From contig JAQSEB010000086.1 in the NCBI GenBank assembly GCA_030063045.1, positions 868,001 to 932,000 of the forward strand: a stretch of 64,000 nucleotides of DNA, given 5' to 3'. Under the pieces are notes generated by a model, which searched no databases, was not told where the DNA came from, and was given only the letters and a program-made list of their open reading frames with translations. The translations under genes were made by a program, and so were the position numbers. Shown piece after piece: positions 58,377-64,000 of the stretch. How positions within the stretch are numbered: position 1 is the first letter of the stretch; each line of letters begins with the position of its first letter. The stretch is from Pratylenchus scribneri. Taxonomy: Eukaryota > Nematoda > Chromadorea > Rhabditida > Pratylenchidae.

Positions 58377-61300
58377 TCAATAGATGAAGCTGAGTTGATC
58401 CAAAAATTCGTCTAGTTGTTTCAGTGTTTCGCCCTCCAAATCCTTCATTGTGTCCAGCAATGCCAATTTGAGACGGTCTAATAAAAAAAATTGATGAGTT
58501 TAATTAGGCAAATGATAGTGTTTAATTTGCCGAAAAATATACTGAAAATACAGAAAAGGTTTTAACGGTTTTGTTCAAGAATCCTAAACCATATACCCAA
58601 AATTGGATAGAGCACTGGTCAAAACGCATTGAATGGTATATAATTTGTCATGGTTTGGTCAACAATTAAAGGGTATTAAACGGTTTAAACCAATTTTGGT
58701 TTGGTCAACAATTAAAGGGTATTAAACGGTTTAAACCAATTTTGGTTTGGTCAACAATTAAAGGGTATTAAACGGTTTAAACCCATTTTGGTTTATTGGT
58801 TCAAAACTATGTTATTGAATTGGTTAAACTCGAGCCAAAACATAATTAAATGATGCTTTTCGGCGAGATCTATCCATTGGCTATAATATGGTTTAGGATT
58901 TAAGAGTCTAGGACTAAATTCTAAATCTAAACAAGTTATTAACCGGTATAAGATTTACGGTACTTTCAGCATTCTTTTCGACATTTTCAGTAATTTTTTC
59001 GGCATTTTATATATTTCCCATTAGGCAAAAAACCCCAAATCCCTCACCTTCCAATGTTCGATCCTTTTCAATCAATTTTCGTGTGACCAGCCCAAATGTC
59101 TCGCAATCGTGGCGATAGCTCTAAAAATGATTGATTTTGAACATTTTTTCCCATTTGAATTTGTCACTGACCAATTCCAATTGCCGCTTCTTTTTGGCCA
59201 CACGTTCGCGCATTTCCGGCGACAATTTGGCCACTTTCTCCTCGCGCATATCATCCGTCATTCGTTGGCGAGAGAGGGCACTGAGGCGAAGTCCACCCAA
59301 ATTCTCCTCTTCAGCATCCGGTTGCGGCTTGTAACGGACATCTTGCAAAATTTGTCGCTGAAAATGTGTGTTTTAAAATTGTTGAAAAATTTAAATGGAA
59401 TTAAAGGGTGGCAATTTACTTTTGAAATTACATTGAATTTACCACCTAAACTTTTTGTGTCAAAAAATTAATAGTATTTTCGTAGGGCATAGATTTGGCA
59501 AGTTTTTAAACTATATCCAGTGTAAAAATTGTTCCTAATTTAAGCCAAATCCTAAGGCCCAACATTTAGTTATGATCAGCTTTATTTTGGTCTTAAAAGA
59601 TTTGTTTTTAGGTAAAACTGTATAAAAATTTAATTAAAATTTGGGTAAATTTAATGAATTATGGGTAAATTAATTGAAATTTGTCATGAAAATTTACGGA
59701 TAAATTCGGCAGTGATTTTACGGTAAAAAAATTAATATTTTATTTTTTTCAATTTTTTAAAAATTAATTAAAATTTTTATTCCACCTGAATATCCTTGAA
59801 AACACTTCCAGCCAATGGGCCACTCTCTCGAAGAGGTGACGATGAAGTCAGTGGGGCTGAATTGCGGATGGTGGCAGAAGCAGCAGCAGAGGATTGGACG
59901 TTGGGTGGCGATGCATCGAGACGAGGGCGTTTGGCCATCATATCTTCTGCAAAAAATAGAAGGATGAATGTGGAATTTTTGGGATGGATAAATATTGGAT
60001 AGTTTTGGAGTATTTAAGTGTATTTTATCTACGGGTTCCAGCTTTTTTTAAAACCCCAAAATCACATTGCTGTTTTCAGAAAATTAGTCATCTATAATTT
60101 TATTTTAAGTCCAAAAATAATATTTTTCTATCAGTTTTCAATCAAATATTGGAAATAAAATTAAAATTTCATTAATATTAATATTTTTCAAATTTAGACC
60201 CAAATAATAACACGTAATCACCGATTTCGGTCGTTATACTTACCCGGTTTGCTGCTGCCATTAATCGATGAGTACTTTGTTGTAACATTGGATGGATTCT
60301 GAAGGAAAAAATATATTAATTTAATAAATTTAAATAAATGTAATTTTGTTACTAATTATTACAAAAAAACTGCAATTAAAATATTTTAATTTTATTGATT
60401 GTTTTAGTAATTTTATATGATTTATTATTGTGGAATGGATGGGGAGTAGATTTTTATGTTTTATTTTGACCTATTTTTATATGTAATTAAATCTGATGAA
60501 AAAAGCAAATAAATGTTTTTGGGCATTTATTCCATATTTTTGATGTAATTTTTTTACCTATTACCGTATTTTTGCACTTTTTTGAGGGAAAATTTCATTG
60601 TAAAAATGCATAAAAAACCAAAAATTAACTATTTTTCAAAAAACTTTCTTATAATTTTTGGTACTAAATTTATTGTTTCCACATTTTCCTCCCAAAAACC
60701 CTTAAAACTTACGTCCAAATCGACGGTGAACAAAGTTTGCCGGAATTTGCTGTTATTATTGGTGGTGCTATTTTGGCCTCCTCCCCCTCCAATTCCATAT
60801 CCGCTGCTACTGTCCGGTTGCACTTGTTGGTTTTGTTGAGTATTTGTGACGGCGGCCGCAGCCAACATTGCTACCTCATTTTTGATTGTTTTCACATTGT
60901 TTTGACCAGTCGCCACCGACCCATCCGGAATATTTCGAAGGGTGTACGTTTTTGGTGGAGACTAAAAATGCATGAAATATTAAAGCCAAAGTAATTAAAA
61001 TGATTTAAGCGTTTTGCTTTGTCCTTCATAAACCAAATATACCAAAATTGGATAGAGCAGGTCAAAACGCATTGAATGGTATATAATTTGTCATGGTTTG
61101 GTCAACAATTAATTGGGTATTAAACGGTTTAAACCAATTTTGGTTTGGTCAACAATTAAAGGGTATTAAACGTGTAAACCAATTTTGGTTTGGTCAACAA
61201 TTAAAGGATATTAAACGGTTTAAACCAATTTTGGTTTAATGGTTCAAAACTAAGTTAAAATTGGTTAAACCCAAAGCCAAAACATAATCAAATAACACAA

Positions 61301-63950
61301 CTTGACCGAGTTTTATCCATTAGATATGGATATATGGTTTGTAGGCTAGAATTAACTTCAAAACCATTACATTTTTTCGACTTTTTAATGCATCCTAATT
61401 AATTATTTTAAATAGTTTTCATTTAATAATTGAATAAATTAACTTAATTAATGTGAAACTCTACCTGTCGCTGCTGTTCCTGTTTTGCCACCACCGTCTG
61501 TTGTTTTTGTAGGATTTGTTGTTGATAGAATGCCTCCGGCGGTTTATTCGGCCCAATCGATTTGCTTGAAGTAATCATCATTGACGCCGGTGCTTTTCCT
61601 TTCTTCCCTCCTCCTCCTTTTGGGGATGGCACAATTTCGCCTTCGCTCGCTTCCATGTCCGATCCTCCGTCCATTCCTCCACCACCGCCGTGTCCATCAC
61701 TGTGCACCGGCGATTGGGATGGACTTTGATGATGATGCCGGCGACGTTTTCGTTCCGCTTTTTTCTCCTTCTTCTTCTGTTTGCTTCGTTTGATGGGCGG
61801 CGGAGTCGGCGAACGTTCCTTTTTCTTAAATTTTGATTTGATTATTTTTTCATAATGCCGAAAGGTTTTAAACGGTTCAGTTGCTTAATTTAAACACATA
61901 AATCTTATTCCCAATCGATAGATCTCGCCAAGAAGCATCATTTGATTATGTTTGGGTTTAGGTTTAATCAATTCTAACTTAATTTTAAACCATTAAACCA
62001 AAATGGGTTTAAACTGTTTAATACCCTTTAATTGTTGACCAAACCAAAATGGGTTTAAACCGTTTAATACCCTTTAATTGTTGACCAAACCAAAATGGGT
62101 TTAAACCGTTTAATACCCTTTAATTGTTGACCAAACCAAAATGGGTTTAAACCGTTTAATACCCTTTAATTGTTGACCAAACCAAAATTGGTTTAAACCG
62201 TTTAATACCCTTTAATTGTTGACCAAACCATGACAAATTATATACCATTCAATGCGTCTTGACCAGCTCTATCCAATTTTGGGTATATGGTTTTGTGAAT
62301 TTAGGGATAAACCCTTAAACCATTTGGACTCTATTTTGTACTATTTTCACCAAATTAAACATTATCCAAATTTAAAATGGATGGTAAATTTGCCCAAGAA
62401 TTTGCCTACTCAGAAAAAGATTAATTTTAATTATAAAAAATTTTTTGGCTAAATTCAATGAACTTAATAAGGGTAAAAACTGATATTTTTCCCATTAAAA
62501 ATTAACTCACAATATCACTATAATCGGCAGATTTGTGTCGATCCGAACGGCCACCGGATGAGGCAACGGATGAGACCGATTTGCTCGGTGAGCGGGAACG
62601 ACGCCCACGGTCATCGGGTTCGCCGGATGGAGAGCGACTGCGACTTCCAGAGCGACGGCGATCATCGTCATTCTCATCGGGCGACATGGAATTGGATCGG
62701 GACCGTGACTGAGAATGGTTGGAATTTTGTTGAGAAGAGCGGGAACGAGTGCGGGTGGTGCGCAATGGGGACACGGATCTGCTAATCAAATAATGGGTAT
62801 TGAGTAAAATTGTTCATAAATTAGTGATTTACTCCAAAATGTTGCAAAATATTAAAATATTTTTCCAAATGAAAATTCTGAAATTTTTGGCCTAGTGGGT
62901 TACTATTCACTTTTGCAAAATTAAGGTCTCGGGTTCGAACCCGATCATAGGCAAATATTTTTTCCAAGCTTGATAATCACTTTTAAATACTTTTGCTTTT
63001 TGCATATTCAAGAGTACATTTTTAGAAGAAATGGAGGTGCTTAGAACAAAAAACCTGAGCAAAAATGAGTTAACACACAATTTAAAATTCTGGATGCAAA
63101 ATCTTGCTTGACTCCGTTTAAAATAACTCATCAACGTCTGAACCAATTTTGATGATTTTAGTATCAATTTAAAGAGCAGACTTTTGGCTATCAAATAAAT
63201 TTAATTTTATTTAAATTGGTTCAGAATTATTTGAGTTATGCCCAAAAAACCAGTCCAAATTGACTTGCATGTATTTGCAAAATTTTCGGTGGTTTTTTGG
63301 GCATAACTCCAACAATTCTAAACCAATTTAAATAAAATTAATATCATTCGATAGCCAAAAGTCTGCTCTATAATTTGATATAAAAATCATCAAAATTGGT
63401 TCAGTCTTTGATGAGTAATTTTGAACAAAGTTGGGCTTCTCGGAATTACGGAGTTAAAAATTATCTCTAATGAGGAGATTTTATTTTATTTTTAACCCAG
63501 TTTTAATTCCTATTTCCAAACCTGGAACGACGGCCTCGAGGACGATAGCCATCATCATTGCGAAATACACGGCGTCCTCCACTGCTTCCACCACCACTAT
63601 TGAAACGAGATGGGGCAATGCCTGAAATACGAGTGATTTTTACAATGAGTATTTTTTGTTAGCAATTATTGTATTTGGCTTAGATATAGACTAAGATTGT
63701 ATAAAAATTCATAAAAATGACAATTGTATCCCAAAAAAATATTTGTCTTTGAGAGGGTTCGAACCTGAGACCTAAATTTTTTAAGGTCGAGACTTCAGGT
63801 CAAAATTTTCAAAATTTTTTGATAAAATTTTTCTCTAGAAAAACCACCAAACCTTGTTTTGCGCAATGGGCTATATAGCGGCGAATGTCTCGAAACCAGC
63901 TCAATTCCACCTCATGCCCAAGGATTTCGCCTCGACCATCTTTTCCATAC
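58377..63950 (-). CDS. SR/low-complexity nuclear protein, Lge1/periphilin-like C-terminus (5' partial)
   Basis: Ten exons, all GT-AG and in phase: 63853-63950, 63522-63621, 62511-62778, 61465-61824, 60713-60961, 60244-60298, 59786-59946, 59172-59357, 59048-59120, 58377-58477. They give 549 residues to the stop; the 5' end lies beyond the right edge. In order: a segment with HEVELSWFRDIRRYIAHCAK; Gly/Arg-rich sequence; an RS domain (RSRSSQQNSNHSQSRSRS, SRSRSPSGEPDDRGRRSRSP); a Lys/Arg/His-rich stretch; Gly- and Gln-rich stretches; KRPRLD, a likely nuclear signal; and a helical, charged C-terminus with SYRHDCETFGLVTRKLIEKD and LKLALLDTMKDLEGETLKQL. The pattern DCxTF...LIEKDxxLE...LxLALxxxxxDL resembles what I recall of the Lge1/periphilin coiled coil. 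RS and low-complexity content points to nuclear RNA or chromatin work. Function is inferred, and the family name is tentative. Its introns carry three family B copies, one family C copy and SINE-like pieces. Confidence 0.8.
58575..58905. repeat. Family B MITE, three core units
   Basis: Between the last two exons of the SR-type gene. Confidence 0.88.
59358..59785. other. Intron of SR-type gene, nothing recognised
   Basis: AT-rich intron without repeat families or exon signals. Confidence 0.5.
61015..61345. repeat. Family B MITE, three core units, one mutated
   Basis: The second unit has CGTGTAAACC in place of CGGTTTAAACC, and the first has an AATTGGG change. In the intron between exons 60713-60961 and 61465-61824. 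Confidence 0.88.
61885..62320. repeat. Family B MITE, five core units
   Basis: In the intron between exons 61465-61824 and 62511-62778. It is in the opposite orientation to the copy at 61015, so the two flank one exon as inverted copies. Confidence 0.9.
62888..62960 (+). repeat. tRNA-like sequence, possible SINE fragment
   Basis: TGGCCTAGTGG (62888-62898) matches a pol III box A, and GGTTCGAACC (62932-62941) matches a box B at tRNA-like spacing. A partial acceptor-stem match (GCCTA / TAGGC) is present, but the T-loop is one base short and the D-arm is poor. It is probably a tRNA-derived SINE or pseudogene rather than a working tRNA. It lies in an intron of the SR-type gene. Confidence 0.5.
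63113..63427. repeat. Family C palindromic MITE, copy 4
   Basis: Nearly intact arms, starting CCGTTTAAAATAACTCATCA. In an intron of the SR-type gene. Confidence 0.85.
63735..63795 (-). repeat. Second tRNA-like fragment, opposite strand
   Basis: On the minus strand AGGTCTCAGGTTCGAACC and then GACAAATATTTTTT matches the box B part and tail of the 62888 copy. Box A is not clear. Confidence 0.45.
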
Positions 63951-64000
63951 CTGAAGAATCATTTTCATTTATTAAATTATTCTTAATTAAATGCAAACTT

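Noticed and set aside
62888..62960. Functional tRNA gene
   Set aside because: Box A and box B motifs are present, but the T-loop is one base short, the acceptor stem is incomplete and the D-arm does not fold. Kept only as a SINE-like fragment.
21675..63950. A nematode operon joining the three minus-strand genes
   Set aside because: Spacing is 1.2 kb or more and 11 kb, far beyond the usual few hundred bases. The CNG 5' end is also unknown.

Overview
The window is AT-rich eukaryotic DNA and almost certainly nematode. Genes are broken into small exons with GT-AG introns of about 40-50 nt mixed with introns of several kb. The gene families also fit a nematode: an FMRFamide-type peptide GPCR, a cyclic-nucleotide-gated (CNG) channel and a Ly6/uPAR protein with the RGC...PLGG...DYCN pattern. 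I cannot name the species. All exon models were spliced by eye from frame, phase and GT/AG sites; no database search was run.

Layout: (1) 1-18370 has no gene I can support. It is AT-rich DNA with MITEs, foldback elements, small tandem duplications and poly-G/C tracts. (2) 18371-20311 is a complete Mutator-like element (MULE) with about 220-bp terminal inverted repeats (TIRs), a 9-bp target-site duplication and a spliced minus-strand gene encoding a coiled coil and a SWIM zinc finger. (3) 20520-21150 is a tandem repeat of about 175 bp. (4) 21675-35539 (minus) is a 13-exon peptide GPCR (738 aa) whose phases all agree; intron 1 is 6.25 kb. (5) 35540-46741 is intergenic and MITE-rich, with a few coding-like ORFs. 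(6) 46742-57203 (minus) is a CNG channel of 15 or 16 exons with a degenerate nucleotide-binding pocket and an unlocated N-terminus. (7) 49916-52476 (plus) is a Ly6/uPAR GPI-anchored protein gene nested antisense in a CNG intron. (8) 58377-63950 (minus) is an SR/low-complexity nuclear protein gene, cut by the right edge, whose C-terminus resembles the Lge1/periphilin coiled coil.

Repeats fill most introns. Family A is a palindromic MITE of about 300 bp with about 30 copies. Family B is a MITE of 200-430 bp with a core of 1-6 tandem units of about 45 bp (11 copies). Family C is a palindromic MITE of about 300 bp (4 copies). Family D is a set of foldback elements whose loops carry degenerate CTAGGG/TTAGGC-like (telomere-like) tracts. 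Two small hAT-type elements have 8-bp target-site duplications; one carries a 31-bp minisatellite and the other is nested in a family B copy.

The three large minus-strand genes do not form an obvious pathway. The peptide receptor and the CNG channel are both of neuronal type. Promoters, trans-splice sites and most polyadenylation sites could not be fixed from sequence alone.
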